Shown here in pieces: positions 16,873 to 26,693 of a stretch of DNA of 64,000 nt. The stretch lies in the NCBI GenBank assembly GCA_016713105.1, contig JADJPS010000007.1:84501-148500 (forward strand), read 5' to 3'. The notes beneath the pieces are model-generated. The model ran no database searches, was not told the origin of the DNA, and saw only the letters and a program-made list of their open reading frames with translations. A program made the translations under genes and the position numbers. This DNA is from Devosia sp. GTDB taxonomy: Bacteria > Pseudomonadota > Alphaproteobacteria > Rhizobiales > Devosiaceae. Position 1 is the first letter of the stretch. Every line of letters begins with the position of its first letter.

Positions 16873-17487
16873 ATGCAGACCATCACCGGGCTCTTCGATA
16901 CCTACGAGCATGCCGCCGCCGCAATGCGGGCGCTGGGCGAAGCCGGGGTGCGGGACACCGACATCAGCGTCGTCTTCCGCCACGACCTGCCCGCGGACCC
17001 GCCCGAAGTGCCGGAGCCGGAGGCAGTGCTCGAGGCCTCGGACGGGGCGCTCGCCACCGGCAGCGAGGCAGTGATCGAACCTGAGGCCGATGCCGTCGAG
17101 GATGACGCCACCATCGGCGGCGAGATCGGCGCGGGGCTCGGCGCCGCCGGCGGTCTCCTCGCCGGGCTCGGCATCATCGCCATCCCCGGCTTCGGACCGG
17201 TCGTGGCCGGCGGCTGGCTGGTCGCCACCGCGCTCGGGGCCATTGCCGGGGCCGGGCTCGGCGCGGCGACCGGCAGCCTCGTCGGCGCCCTGACCTCGGC
17301 GGGCGTCCCCGAGGACCATGCGCATGTGGTGACCGAAGGCCTGCGCCGGGGCGGCGCCGTCGTCACGGCGCGGGTCGACGCGCGCCACGCCGAGGCCGCC
17401 CTCGCCATCCTGCAGCACGCGCCGGGGATCGACCTCGAACAGCGCCGCCGGGACTACGAGCTGGAAGGCTGGACGCCGGCAGGGTGA
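16873..17487 (+). CDS. General stress protein 17M-like (YflT-domain) protein with glycine-zipper
   Basis: A 204-residue protein. Residues 1-45 look like the GSP17M/YflT domain (ITGLFDTYEHAAAAMRALGEAGV); an acidic linker follows (45-80). Next comes a long Gly/Ala-rich hydrophobic stretch (about 80-145, GAGLGAAGGLLAGLGII and related repeats) that could insert in membrane as a glycine-zipper hairpin. A second alpha/beta half (GVPEDHAHVVTEGLRRGGAVV) closes the protein. The start is ATG 16873 with GGAGG about ten bases upstream. A stress role is inferred from the domain and a possible EcfG promoter. Confidence 0.75.
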   Translation: MQTITGLFDTYEHAAAAMRALGEAGVRDTDISVVFRHDLPADPPEVPEPEAVLEASDGALATGSEAVIEPEADAVEDDATIGGEIGAGLGAAGGLLAGLGIIAIPGFGPVVAGGWLVATALGAIAGAGLGAATGSLVGALTSAGVPEDHAHVVTEGLRRGGAVVTARVDARHAEAALAILQHAPGIDLEQRRRDYELEGWTPAG

Positions 17488-17537
17488 GCGACGACGCCCG
17501 GGCTTGCGCGTCGCTGGTCAGGAGGTAGCCTGCAGGC

Positions 17538-19051
17538 ATGCCCGCTCACGCGATCAGCTTCGGCCCGTTCATCTTCCAGGCGCATGCTGGATTGCTGCTG
17601 CGCGATAACCAGCGTGTCGCCCTGGGCCGGCGCTCGCTGGCCCTGCTGGCCGCCCTGCTCGAGGCGGACGGCGCCAGCGTGGGCAAGGACGAACTGATGG
17701 ACCGGGCCTGGCCCGGCATGCATGTGGAGGAAGGCAACCTCACCGTGCAGATCGCGACGCTGCGCAAGGCCCTGGGCAACGCCCCGGACGGCGAACCCTG
17801 GATTCTCACCATCCCGCGCGTCGGCTACCGGCTGCCGGTAGCGCGCCGCGAGGGCGGGCGTCCCTCGGTCGCGGTGCTGCCGCTGGCGCTGCTCGGCGGC
17901 GACGCAGCCGACCGGGTGTTCGTCTCGGGCATCGTCAGCGACCTCACCAATGCGCTGGCGCGCTTCAAGTCCCTCGCAGTGGTGGCGCATGCAACGGCCG
18001 CAGCGCTCGGCGCCGCACCGTCGGACCTGCGGCAGGTGGCGCGTGAACCTGGAGCACGCTACCTGCTCGAGGGGTGGCCCGGCCCGCAGAGGGATCGCTG
18101 CGGATCAACGCCCAGTTGATCGACGGAACCAGTGGACTAAGCCTGTGGTGCGGGCAGTTCGACACCGGCCAGGATCGTTCGCTGGCCGCCCAGGACCGCA
18201 TCACCGAGCGGATGACCACGCAGATCGAGCCGGCCGTGCTCGCCACCGAGATCGAGCGCGTGCAGCGCCAGCGGCCGGCGAGCATTGCCGCCTATGACAC
18301 CCACCTCAAGGTGCTTGCCCTGCTCGGCGACGAATCAGAACCGAGCAATGCCGAGGCATTCGGGCTGCTCCGGCGGGCCCTGGCGCAGGACCCGGACGAC
18401 GCCATGCTGCTCGCCCACGCCGCCTGGACCCTCGAGCACAGGATAGCCATGGGCTGGCCCGGCCTGACCGACAATGACCGCGAGGTCTGTCTCGACCATG
18501 CCCGGCGCGGCATCGCCCTGTCGCGCGGCGACGCCACCGTGCTCGCCCAGTGCGGCATGGCGCTGGTGCAGACGGGCCGGGAATACGCCACGGGTCTCGC
18601 AGTGCTCCGGGAAGCGGCGCGCCTCAACCCGCACGACCTGCACGCGGCCTGTTCCGCCGGCATTGCCATCGCCCATTGCGGCGACCTCGACGAGGCCGAA
18701 GCGCATCTCGAGCGGGCCCTCACCCTCGCCCCCGGCGACCCGCACGGCCGCTTCGCCCATACCGGACTGGCCATGATCGCCATCATCCGCGGCAGCTACG
18801 AGCAGGCGCTCGCCGCCGCCGCCAGCTCGCTGGCGCTCAACGACCGCTTCGACGCCACCTACTGGATGCTGATCGCCGCCAACGCCCATCTGGGGCGCCA
18901 CGAGGCGGCGAGAGCCAGTCTGGACCGGCTGCGGGCAATTGCACCGCAGGTCACTGTCGCGACGATACGGGACGGACAGCCACTGCTCCACCCGGATCGG
19001 ATCGAGACCGTGCTTGTCGGGCTGCGGCTGGCCGGACTGCCCGAAGCTTAG
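17538..19051 (+). pseudogene. Winged-helix (CadC-like) TPR regulator, frameshifted
   Basis: One gene split by a single-base frameshift at about 18071-18074 (in GGGG). The first part (from ATG 17538) encodes an OmpR/CadC-type winged helix (about residues 5-100; LTVQIATLRKALG ... ILTIPRVGYRLPV) and the start of the SVAVLPL module common in such cytoplasmic regulators, ending GARYLLEG. The second part continues in another frame with VARPAEGSLRINAQLIDGTS and then TPR-like helices to 19051. Across the break the order matches intact family members exactly, so it is either a sequencing error or a recent mutation. Target genes are unknown; the cupin gene follows 83 bases later. Confidence 0.8.
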
Positions 19052-19134
19052 GAAGTTTTTGGCACCCGATTAAGGACTCCGGGCCGACCTGCCGGCCATC
19101 CTGCTCGCACCACCACCCGAACGAGGAGCGCATC

Positions 19135-19518
19135 ATGTCGACAGCGGAACGCCTTGCAGATCCCGCCGATCCCGCCAGCTGGCCAGCCCACCTGGACGCC
19201 GTCGCGACGGCGCCTGGCAACCACCGGGTCCTCTACGAGGACGACATGATCCGCGTCGTTTCGGTTTCCGTCGCGCCGGGCGAGACGGAGCCGGTACACC
19301 ATCATCGCTGGCCGTCGGTCTTCGTCATCGATCGGTTGGTCAAGCTGCGGGATTTCGACGGCGAGGGGCGCGAGATCCCCCTGCCCATTCCCGATCATTT
19401 CGAGCTGCCGCTGGTCGTCCGCCTGCCACCGCAACCGGCCCACAAGGTCCGCAACGAGGACGTGTCGGCATTCCATGGGACCCGCATCGAGTTCAAGCAG
19501 GGCTTCCCCACCGCGTGA
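19135..19518 (+). CDS. Cupin-fold protein
   Basis: A 127-residue protein with a single cupin-like barrel: EDDMIRVVSVSVAPGETEP, then the metal-binding triplet in VHHHRWPSVFVID, and a final strand pair ending AHKVRNEDVSAFHGTRIEF. ATG 19135 has GAGGAG 8 bases upstream. The cupin assignment is from pattern; the ligand is unknown. No neighbour points to a pathway. Confidence 0.75.
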   Translation: MSTAERLADPADPASWPAHLDAVATAPGNHRVLYEDDMIRVVSVSVAPGETEPVHHHRWPSVFVIDRLVKLRDFDGEGREIPLPIPDHFELPLVVRLPPQPAHKVRNEDVSAFHGTRIEFKQGFPTA

Positions 19519-19626
19519 GCCGAAAGCCGCCCGGCCCCCGCGAGACCCGCAAAACGCGAAATCGATCTTAACGTCAACGTCACCAGCGCCTGCCAACCTG
19601 CTGGCGGAGCTTTGCGGCGGGGCGTC

Positions 19627-20631
19627 ATGACCAGCATCGAAATCGCCGGCAGCGACGCCCTCGGATATCGCGCCAGGCTCACCCTGCCGGTGCTGGTGGT
19701 GGCCTACGGCCTCGTGGCGGCACTGGTTTCACCCGCCATCTACTTCGACATGCTGGCCGACTACGCGCAGCAGTTCGCGGTGCTGCCGCCGCTTGTGCTG
19801 CTCGGCCTCGCCGCCGTGGCCCTGGTTCGTCATCGCCACGCCCCGCACGCCTACCTGAGGCGGGTGGCGACCTCCCGTGCCCTGCCTTTGGCCGTGACCG
19901 CGGGGCTCGTCTGTGTCGGCCTTGCCGCCTTCACCACCTTCAAGATCCTGATCCCGCACGTCGTCCCGTTCTGGGCGGACCCGCTGTTTGCCGGCATCGA
20001 TCGGGCCCTGCATGGCACCGATCCCGGCCTGATCGTCCATGCGCTGCTGCCCGACTGGGCCGGCCACGCCATTGGCGTGCTTTACGGTCCGGTGTGGTTC
20101 CTCGCCTGGTTCGGCACCATGGCGGCGATGGCGCTGCATCCGGACGCAGTGCTCCGCCAGCGCTATTTCTGGGCCATGGGGCTGACCGTGCTGCTGCTCG
20201 GCACGGTGCTGGCAACGCTGCTTGCGTCCTTCGGTCCGATCTTTTTTGACGACCTTGCCGGGTCGAGCCGCTTCGACGCCCTGCTGCTGCAGATCGCGGA
20301 AAGTCCGGTTGGCGCCTACATGGCGGAGGCGAGCGGCTACCTGCTGGCCAGCTACGGCGCCGAGCGCCCCTCGCTCGGCACCGGTATCTCGGCCATGCCG
20401 AGCATGCATCTCGCCATCGGGACGCTGCACGCCCTGCTGCTCGGCCGCCTCAACCGCTGGGCCGGACTGCTCGGCTGGGGCTATGTCGCGCTGCTCCTCG
20501 TCGGATCGGTGTATCTGGGCTGGCACTATGCGATCGACGGCTATGTCTCCATCGCCGCCGTTTCGCTCATCTGGTGGGTGACAGGCCGCCGCCTCGAGCG
20601 ACGGCCTGCAGGGATGTCCGCGGCCTACTGA
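19627..20631 (+). CDS. PAP2/inositolphosphotransferase-like membrane protein
   Basis: A 334-residue membrane protein (about eight transmembrane segments). Its C-terminal third carries the PAP2 phosphatase signatures AMPSMHLAIGTLHALLLG (catalytic His) and VYLGWHYAIDGYVS (second His), as in the Aur1/Ipt1-like group that moves phosphoinositol or phosphatidyl groups. The start is ATG 19627; an in-frame start at 19612 would add five residues. It converges on ilvD with a 7-base overlap of the stops. Confidence 0.85.
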   Translation: MTSIEIAGSDALGYRARLTLPVLVVAYGLVAALVSPAIYFDMLADYAQQFAVLPPLVLLGLAAVALVRHRHAPHAYLRRVATSRALPLAVTAGLVCVGLAAFTTFKILIPHVVPFWADPLFAGIDRALHGTDPGLIVHALLPDWAGHAIGVLYGPVWFLAWFGTMAAMALHPDAVLRQRYFWAMGLTVLLLGTVLATLLASFGPIFFDDLAGSSRFDALLLQIAESPVGAYMAEASGYLLASYGAERPSLGTGISAMPSMHLAIGTLHALLLGRLNRWAGLLGWGYVALLLVGSVYLGWHYAIDGYVSIAAVSLIWWVTGRRLERRPAGMSAAY

Positions 20632-22460
20632 TCGAGGTCGCGCACCGCGCCGCGCGCGGCGCTGGTGGCGAAGGCCGCATAGGCCTTGAGCGCCGTCGAG
20701 ACATTACGCTTGCGTGGCTTCGCCGGCGTCCAGCCCAGCTTCTCCTGCTCGGCGCGCCGCGTCGCCAGTTCCGCCTCCGACAGCGCCAGATGGATGGTGC
20801 GGCCGGGAATGTCGATCTCGATGACGTCGCCGTCGCGCACCAGGCCGATCGCGCCGCCGCTCGGCCGCTTCCGGCGAGACGTGGCCGATCGACAGCCCCG
20901 AGGTGCCGCCCGAGAAGCGCCCGTCGGTGATCAGCGCGCAGGCCTTGCCCAGGCCCTTCGACTTCAGGTAGCTGGTCGGGTAGAGCATCTCCTGCATGCC
21001 GGGGCCGCCGCGTGGCCCTCGTAGCGGATCACCACCACGTCGCCGGCCTTGATCTCGTTGCTGAGGATGCCCTTGACCGCCGCGTCCTGGCTCTCGAACA
21101 CCCTGGCCGGCCCGGTGAAGCGGAGGATCGACTCGTCGACGCCGGCCGTCTTCACGATGCAGCCGTCGAGCGCGATATTGCCCTTGAGCACGGCAAGCCC
21201 GCCATCCTTGGAGAAGGCATGCTCGGTGCTGCGGATGACGCCCCTGGCACGGTCGAGATCGAGCTCCTTCCAGCGGGCGCTCTGGCTGAACGCCTCGGTG
21301 GTGCGCACCCCGCCCGGCGCCGCCATGAAGAAGCTGCGCACCCCCTCCGAGTTGGTGCGGCTGATGTCCCAGCGGTCGAGCGCGTCGCCGAGGGTCGCGG
21401 CATGCACCGTCGGCTCGCCCCGGTTGATCAGGCCGCCCCGGTCGAGCTGGCCGAGGATCGCCATGATGCCGCCGGCGCGGTGCACGTCCTCCATGTGGAC
21501 GTCCGACTTGGCCGGCGCGACCTTGCACAGCACCGGCACTTTGCGCGACAGCGCATCGATGTCGTCCATGGTGAAATCCATGCCGCCCTCATGGGCCGCG
21601 GCCAGGATGTGCAGCACCGTGTTGGTCGAGCCGCCCATGGCGATGTCGAGCGCCATGGCGTTTTCGAAGGCGGCCTTGGTGGCGATGGAACGCGGCAGCG
21701 CCGTGACGTCGTCCTGCTCGTAGTAGCGGCGGGCGAGATCGACGATCAGGTGCCCCGCCTCCTGGAACAGGCGCTTGCGATCCGAATGGGTGGCCAGCGT
21801 CGAGCCGTTGCCGGGCAGGCTGAGGCCGAGCGCCTCGGTGAGGCAGTTCATCGAATTGGCGGTGAACATGCCCGAGCACGAGCCGCAGGTCGGGCAGGCG
21901 GCTTCCTCGATGGCCTTGAGGTCGCCGTCCGAGATCCTGTCGTCGGCGGCGGCCACCATGGCATCGACCAGGTCGAGTGCCTGCAGCTGGCCGGCCAGGA
22001 CGACCTTGCCGGCTTCCATCGGGCCGCCCGAGACGAACACCACCGGGATGTTGATCCGCAGCGCCGCCATCAGCATGCCGGGCGTGATCTTGTCGCAATT
22101 GGAGATGCAGACCATGGCATCGGCGCAATGCGCGTTGACCATGTACTCGACGCTGTCGGCGATCAGCTCGCGGCTGGGCAGCGAATAGAGCATGCCGTCG
22201 TGGCCCATGGCGATGCCGTCATCGACCGCGATGGTGTTGAATTCCTTGGCCACGCCGCCGGCCGCCTCGATCTCGCGCGCCACCAGCTGGCCGAGGTCCT
22301 TCAGGTGCACGTGGCCCGGCACGAACTGGGTGAAGGAGTTGACCACGGCGATGATCGGCTTGCCGAAATCGCCGTCCTTCATGCCGGTGGCGCGCCACAG
22401 GCCGCGCGCGCCGGCCATGTTGCGGCCGTGGGTGGTGGTGCGGGAACGGTACTGCGGCAT
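20625..22460 (-). pseudogene. ilvD: Dihydroxy-acid dehydratase, with two compensating frameshifts
   Basis: Enzyme of valine/isoleucine (and pantothenate) synthesis that dehydrates 2,3-dihydroxy acids with an Fe-S cluster. The frame from ATG 22460 gives a full IlvD N-terminus (TTTHGRNMAGARGLWRATG, CISNCDKITPGMLMAALRI, ACPTCGSCSGMFTANSMNC). At about 21014 one base is missing (expected GGGCCC reads GGCC), shifting the frame; at about 20862 one extra base restores it. Between the two, the other frame gives the expected [20 protein letters not shown] and [20 protein letters not shown]. Total span equals 612 codons, the normal length. Since ilvD is needed for prototrophy, sequencing error is the simpler reading. 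Confidence 0.93.
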
Positions 22461-22584
22461 GGCAGACATCCTGCTCGGGACTTCATGGGCGCCTGTCTTG
22501 TGCCCATCGCGCCCATTTATCAAGCCCGCCACGGCCCGGATCGGTTCGGCAGGCGGGATCAAGGCCGGTGCCGGCGGCCCTCGA

Positions 22585-23190
22585 TCACGCAGGTTTGCGC
22601 GCCACCAGATCGATCAGCGCCGACATGCCGGCATGGCCGGTGCCTTCGACGATCTCAGCGTCGTAGGCGCTGAGGTGCTCGATCTCGAGATCGGCAAAGG
22701 CGGCCTCGAGCATGTCCCTCGTGTAGAGCTTCTCGACCTGTCGCGGGCCGCCGGTGCCATAGGCCAGCTGCTCGGGGCGGTAGCCCTCGAGGAGGATCCG
22801 GCCGCCCGGCTTCAGCGCCTGCTTCATGCCGGCAAAGATCTCCGCCCGCAGCGGCGGATCGGCGAACTGGATGAAGATCGCGACGATCAGATCGTAGGCG
22901 GCCTCGGGCCAGGAATAGCCGGCCAGATCGACCAGGCGCGCCTCGAGCGTGACACCCCGCCGCGCGGCCAGCGCCTCGGCCTTGGCGATGCCGACCGCAG
23001 AGGCATCGAGCGAAGTAACCGCGAGCCCCTGTTCGGCCAGCCAGACCCCGTTCCGCCCCTCGCCATCCGCCACCGCGAGCGCCGTCCGGCATCGCCCGAC
23101 AATCCCCTGCTGCGACACGAGAAACGCGTTCGGCGCCTCGCCGAAGACATAGGCCTCGGTGGCGAAGCGTTCGTCCCAGAAATCCGGCAT
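22585..23190 (-). CDS. Class I SAM-dependent methyltransferase
   Basis: A 201-residue methyltransferase of the small TehB/thiopurine-like type: the opening MPDFWDERFATEAYVFGEAPN, SAM-binding loop TALAVADGEGRNGVWLAEQG, and later KQALKPGGRILLEGYRPEQL. The start is ATG 23190. It sits just downstream of tRNA-Leu on the same strand and 124 bases upstream of ilvD. The substrate is not predictable; relatives act on tellurite, thiols or small electrophiles. Confidence 0.88.
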   Translation of the reverse strand: MPDFWDERFATEAYVFGEAPNAFLVSQQGIVGRCRTALAVADGEGRNGVWLAEQGLAVTSLDASAVGIAKAEALAARRGVTLEARLVDLAGYSWPEAAYDLIVAIFIQFADPPLRAEIFAGMKQALKPGGRILLEGYRPEQLAYGTGGPRQVEKLYTRDMLEAAFADLEIEHLSAYDAEIVEGTGHAGMSALIDLVARKPA

Positions 23191-23220
23191 GGCGGCGGTT
23201 CCGAAAAGGGATGGGGCAGA

Positions 23221-23306
23221 TGGTGCGGGCGGTCGGACTCGAACCGACATATCCTTTCGGACGGCGGATTTTGAGTCCGCTGCGTCTACCATTCCGCCAC
23301 GCCCGC
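23221..23306 (-). tRNA. tRNA-Leu (anticodon CAA)
   Basis: An 86-nt class II tRNA on the minus strand. The acceptor stem is GCGGGCG/CGCCCGC, with an encoded CCA at 23221-23223. The anticodon arm is GCGGA-CTCAAAA-TCCGC with anticodon CAA, the long variable arm is typical for leucine, and the T-loop has GGTTCGAGTCC. It reads UUG codons. Confidence 0.97.
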
Positions 23307-23324
23307 GAGGCTCCGGCGCGCCGC

Positions 23325-23353
23325 AGATAAGGCGAATTGGCATGTGCCGTCAA
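23325..23353 (-). promoter_or_regulatory. Promoter of tRNA-Leu
   Basis: On the minus strand TTGACG (23353-23348), a 17-base spacer and TTATCT (23330-23325) lie 18 bases before the mature tRNA 5' end: a near-consensus promoter at the position expected for a tRNA gene. Confidence 0.65.
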
Positions 23354-23370
23354 TCGCCGGACGGCCGCCG

Positions 23371-23730
23371 TCAGCGTGGCGTCAGCACCTCGGTGCCATT
23401 GCCGCGCTGTCCGGCGACGGTCCACAGCCCGTCCAGCGTTCCGTCCGGCAGGATCTCGTAGATCACCAGCCCGATGGCGTTTCCCATCACATAGGCGGCA
23501 GTGAAGGCGGGCCCGTTGCGCATGCAGATGCCCTCTGCCGTGGCACCGCCGCCGGTATCCCAGGAGATCTCGCAGGTGGTGTTGCTGGTGATGACGATGC
23601 GCGCCGTGCCGCCATAGCGCGAGCCGTCGAAATTGGTGCCGTCGATGCGGTAGGTGCCGCCGATCGACTGCGCCGCGACCGGCGCGCAGACGGCCAGCAG
23701 CGACACGAGGGTCATTCCGATGAGACGCAT
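23371..23730 (-). CDS. Small secreted hypothetical protein
   Basis: A 119-residue exported protein with a signal peptide (about 1-21, ending APVAAQ). The mature part is a short beta-rich domain: GGTYRIDGTNFDGSRYGG, TTCEISWDTGGGATAEGICM with two Cys that could pair, and VIYEILPDGTLDGLWTVAG. This layout recurs in small periplasmic proteins of Hyphomicrobiales with no known role. ATG 23730 has GGAGGA upstream. It is divergent from the DUF72 gene. Confidence 0.72.
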   Translation of the reverse strand: MRLIGMTLVSLLAVCAPVAAQSIGGTYRIDGTNFDGSRYGGTARIVITSNTTCEISWDTGGGATAEGICMRNGPAFTAAYVMGNAIGLVIYEILPDGTLDGLWTVAGQRGNGTEVLTPR

Positions 23731-23868
23731 GCTGGTTCCTCCACCCACCACCGCACCCAGCTTACGCAGGAAGGGGCCGGCCCGGCAATCGGTCCCGCCG
23801 GACTTGCCCGGACTTGCCCGGGCAATGCAGCCCATGGCACCAAGGGGTCAGCGAGGGAGGGAAAGGCC

Positions 23869-24741
23869 ATGACCGCATCGATCAGGCTCGGGACGGCCGG
23901 CTGGGTATTCGAGCCCTGGCGGAAGAGCTTCTACCCCGACGGGCTGCCGCACAAGCAGGAGCTCGCCTATGCCGCGGCGCGGCTGGGCAATATCGAGATC
24001 AACGCCACCTTCCATTCGCACCAGAAGCCGGCGAGCTTTGCCGGCTGGGTGGCGCAGACCCCGCCCGGCTTCGTGTTCACCGTCAAGGGCCACCAGCTGG
24101 TGACCCATCTCAAACGCCTCAAGGACGTCGAGATCCCGCTCGCCAACTTCTTTGCCTCGGGCGTGCTCGCGCTCGGCGACCGGCTCGGGCCGTTCTGCTG
24201 GCAGCTGCCGGGCAACCTGAGCTACGACGCGGCGCGGCTGGAGACGTTTCTGGCGCTGCTGCCGAAAACGCCGGCGGAGCTCGTGGCCCTCGCCGGCCGG
24301 GCGGACGACCGGCTGAAGACGCCGCCCTATCTCGACGCCACCGGTGTCGCCAGCGTCCGCCACGCCATCGAGGTGCGACACGCGAGTTTCGCAACGCCGG
24401 AGTTCCTCGCCCAGCTGCGGGCCCACAACGTCGCCCTGGTTGCCGCCGATACCGCCGAGTGGCCCTATTTCGACCAGACCGCCGATTTCGCCTACCTGCG
24501 GTTGCAGGGCGCGCCGGGGGCGGACAGCTATGGCGCCGCCGAGCGCAATCAGCGGGCCAGCTGGCTCCGCGACCTGGCCGAGGGGCGGAGTCCGGCGGGC
24601 GCCCCCGTCATCGGCCCGCCCGAGACGGTGCCGCCGGCCCGCGACGTCCATGCCTTCTTCGTTTCGACCGACAAGGAGCACGCGCCGCACAACGCCCGGG
24701 CGGTGATGGCGACGCTGGCCCTCAGGGGTCCGGGCGAGTGA
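23869..24741 (+). CDS. DUF72 family protein (YecE-like)
   Basis: A 290-residue DUF72/YecE-type TIM-barrel protein: IRLGTAGWVFEPWRKSFYP at the start, IEINATFHSHQKPASFAGW, GFVFTVKGHQLVTHLKRLKD and GPFCWQLPGNLSYDAARLE. A nuclease or phosphodiesterase-like role has been suggested for the family, but function is open. The start is ATG 23869 with a GA-rich ribosome-binding region (GAGGGAGGGAAAGG). A short Pro/Leu tandem 10-bp repeat in the DNA lies just upstream (23801-23820). Confidence 0.9.
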   Translation: MTASIRLGTAGWVFEPWRKSFYPDGLPHKQELAYAAARLGNIEINATFHSHQKPASFAGWVAQTPPGFVFTVKGHQLVTHLKRLKDVEIPLANFFASGVLALGDRLGPFCWQLPGNLSYDAARLETFLALLPKTPAELVALAGRADDRLKTPPYLDATGVASVRHAIEVRHASFATPEFLAQLRAHNVALVAADTAEWPYFDQTADFAYLRLQGAPGADSYGAAERNQRASWLRDLAEGRSPAGAPVIGPPETVPPARDVHAFFVSTDKEHAPHNARAVMATLALRGPGE

Positions 24742-24789
24742 CGAGGTCGTGAGCCGGACGCGATTGACTCGGGGCCCTCGCGGACGAAT

Positions 24790-25347
24790 ATGGCGCCCGT
24801 GTTGGCGACAAGGACGATCGACGTGAATAGCCCGGCCCCTCTCCGCTTCGGCGCCCTTTTCTCCGACCGGGCGCGGCTGCTCGCGGCCGTGAGCTTGCTG
24901 CTCGGGCTCGCCACCATCGCCGGGGCCTGGGGCTCGCAGCTCATCGGCGGCCTGGTGCCGTGCGAACTGTGCTGGGGACAGCGGAACCCCTACTATCTCG
25001 GCCTGCCGCTGCTGCTGCTGATCGTGCTGGCCTGGAACCGCCTGCCCCGCGCCGCGCTGCTCCTGGCGCTGGCCGCCGCGGCGGCGATCTTCGTCTGGTC
25101 CACTTACCTCGGCGCCCATCATGCCGGCGTCGAATACGGCTTCTGGCCCGGCCCCACCGCCTGCAGCGGCACCGGCGTCGACGTCAAGTTCGAGGACCTG
25201 CAGAACCTCAATGCCGCGCGCGTCGTGCCGTGCGACGCCGTCCAGTTCGAACTGCTGGGCATCACCCTCGCCGGCTTCAACGCGCTGATCTCGGCGGCGA
25301 TCGTCGCGATGCTGGGCGCAGCGCTGTGGCTCAGAGGGCAGCAGTAG
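24790..25347 (+). CDS. dsbB: Disulfide bond formation protein B
   Basis: Inner-membrane quinone reductase that re-oxidises the periplasmic DsbA oxidase. The 185-residue product has four transmembrane helices, the first-loop redox pair CELC (Cys58/Cys61) and a second-loop pair at Cys125 (TACSGTG) and Cys148 (VVPCDAV), as in functional DsbB. The start is ATG 24790; a GTG at 24823 is possible. No dsbA is adjacent. Confidence 0.9.
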   Translation: MAPVLATRTIDVNSPAPLRFGALFSDRARLLAAVSLLLGLATIAGAWGSQLIGGLVPCELCWGQRNPYYLGLPLLLLIVLAWNRLPRAALLLALAAAAAIFVWSTYLGAHHAGVEYGFWPGPTACSGTGVDVKFEDLQNLNAARVVPCDAVQFELLGITLAGFNALISAAIVAMLGAALWLRGQQ

Positions 25348-25399
25348 TCGCGAGGCAAGGGTCGGCGAACACCCGCGCCGAGCCCGTCCGGCTGCAGCC

Positions 25400-25957
25400 T
25401 CAGGGCTCGAGCTCGATGTCCCAGTAGAGATAGTCGAGCCAGCTCTGGTGCAGGTGGTTGGGCGGAAAGGCGCGGCCGTTATTGTGCAGGTCGTGCACGG
25501 TCGGCTGGAACGGCTGCTGGCGCGGGAACATCCGGATGTCCTGCGGCAGCCGGTTGGCCTTCCTCAGATTGCAGGGCGAGCAGGCGGCGACGACGTTTTC
25601 CCAGGTGGTGCGGCCACCCTTCGAGCGCGGGATGACATGGTCGAAGGTCAGGTCCTCGCGGGCGCCGCAGTACTGGCACTGGAACTTGTCGCGCAGGAAC
25701 ACATTGAAGCGGGTGAAGGCGGGGTGGCGCGCCGGCCGCACATAGTCCTTGAGCGAGACGACGCTGGGCAGCAGCATCTCGAAGCTGGGGGACTTGATCA
25801 CCCGCTCGTAAGTCGAGACGACATTGACCCGGTCGAGACAGATCGCCTTGATGGCATCCTGCCACGACCACAAAGACAGCGGATAATAGCTGAGCGGCCG
25901 GTAGTCGGCATTCAGCACCAACGCGGGACAGCTCTCAAGCGACACATGGACTGTCAC
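25400..25957 (-). CDS. HNH endonuclease family protein
   Basis: A 185-residue protein of the widespread single-copy bacterial HNH group. It opens with SCPALVLNADYRPLSYYPLS, followed by a zinc ribbon/HNH module with FQCQYCGA (CxxC), LTFDHVIPRSKGGRTTWENV (the HNH core) and ACSPCNLRK (CxxC). It stands alone and is not part of a restriction, phage or toxin cluster here, so a housekeeping or repair-related role is more likely than defence. Confidence 0.9.
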   Translation of the reverse strand: MTVHVSLESCPALVLNADYRPLSYYPLSLWSWQDAIKAICLDRVNVVSTYERVIKSPSFEMLLPSVVSLKDYVRPARHPAFTRFNVFLRDKFQCQYCGAREDLTFDHVIPRSKGGRTTWENVVAACSPCNLRKANRLPQDIRMFPRQQPFQPTVHDLHNNGRAFPPNHLHQSWLDYLYWDIELEP

Positions 25958-26046
25958 TTGTCGCCCCCCGTACAGGAATCGCGGCCAGTCATGATCGGCG
26001 ATACTCTATGCCGAGTGTGACACGGCTGTGAAGCGCCAATCGCGGC

Positions 26047-26693
26047 TCAGGCGAGCCGGGCCATGAGGAACGCAGTGGCGAACGCGAGCCCGTCCGGCGC
26101 GATGCCGTGGCCGACGCCGGGACTGATGTGCAGCGTCACCTCGAAGCCGTTGGCCACGAGCAGGTCGGCGGCCTGCCGGCTCAGGGCCGGGTCGACCACC
26201 GCGTCGGCATCGCCGTGAATCAGGGCAACGGGCGGTCGCGGACGGCCGGGCGCCGCGAACCCGTCGGCCGGCACGAGCGCACCGGAGAACGCCACGATCC
26301 CCGCCAGGTCTGCTGCCAGCGCGGTGCCGACATGGAGCGCCATCATGGCGCCCTGCGAGAAGCCGACGAGCACCGTGTCCGCCGCCCGAGGCCCGATTGC
26401 GCCCACAGGTCCGCCAGGAACTCGGCCAGCACCGGGGCCGCCTGCCGCGCTCCTTCGATGCGGCCGGCAATGCGGTCGACCTCGAGCGGGAACCACTCGT
26501 AGCCGAACGGGCTGCCGCCGCACCGCCGGGGCGCGTTCGGCGCGACGAACAGCGCGTCGGGCAAGAGCGTGCGCCAGTGGCGGCCCAGATCGATCAGGTC
26601 GCTGCCATCGGCACCGTAGCCATGCAGCAGCACCACCAGCTGCCGCGCGGTGCCGCTCCGCGGCGGCAGCATCGGGCCCGAGAGTTTGGTCAC
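26047..26693 (-). pseudogene. Carboxylesterase/phospholipase (alpha/beta hydrolase), frameshifted
   Basis: A YpfH/acyl-protein-thioesterase-like hydrolase of about 215 residues broken by a single-base frameshift near 26390-26400. The first part (from 26693) has RQLVVLLHGYGADGSDLIDL and ends near LADLWAQSGLG. The second part continues in another frame with the nucleophile motif VLVGFSQGAMMALHVG, the Asp loop IHGDADAVVD and the catalytic His in GVGHGI. All three catalytic residues are intact across the break. The start overlaps the end of the AlkA-like gene by 4 bases, so the two are coupled. Sequencing error or a fresh mutation are both possible. Confidence 0.82.

Noticed and set aside
23801..23820. 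Tandem repeat of GACTTGCCCG
   Set aside because: Only two 10-bp units in an intergenic region; too short to assign a function.
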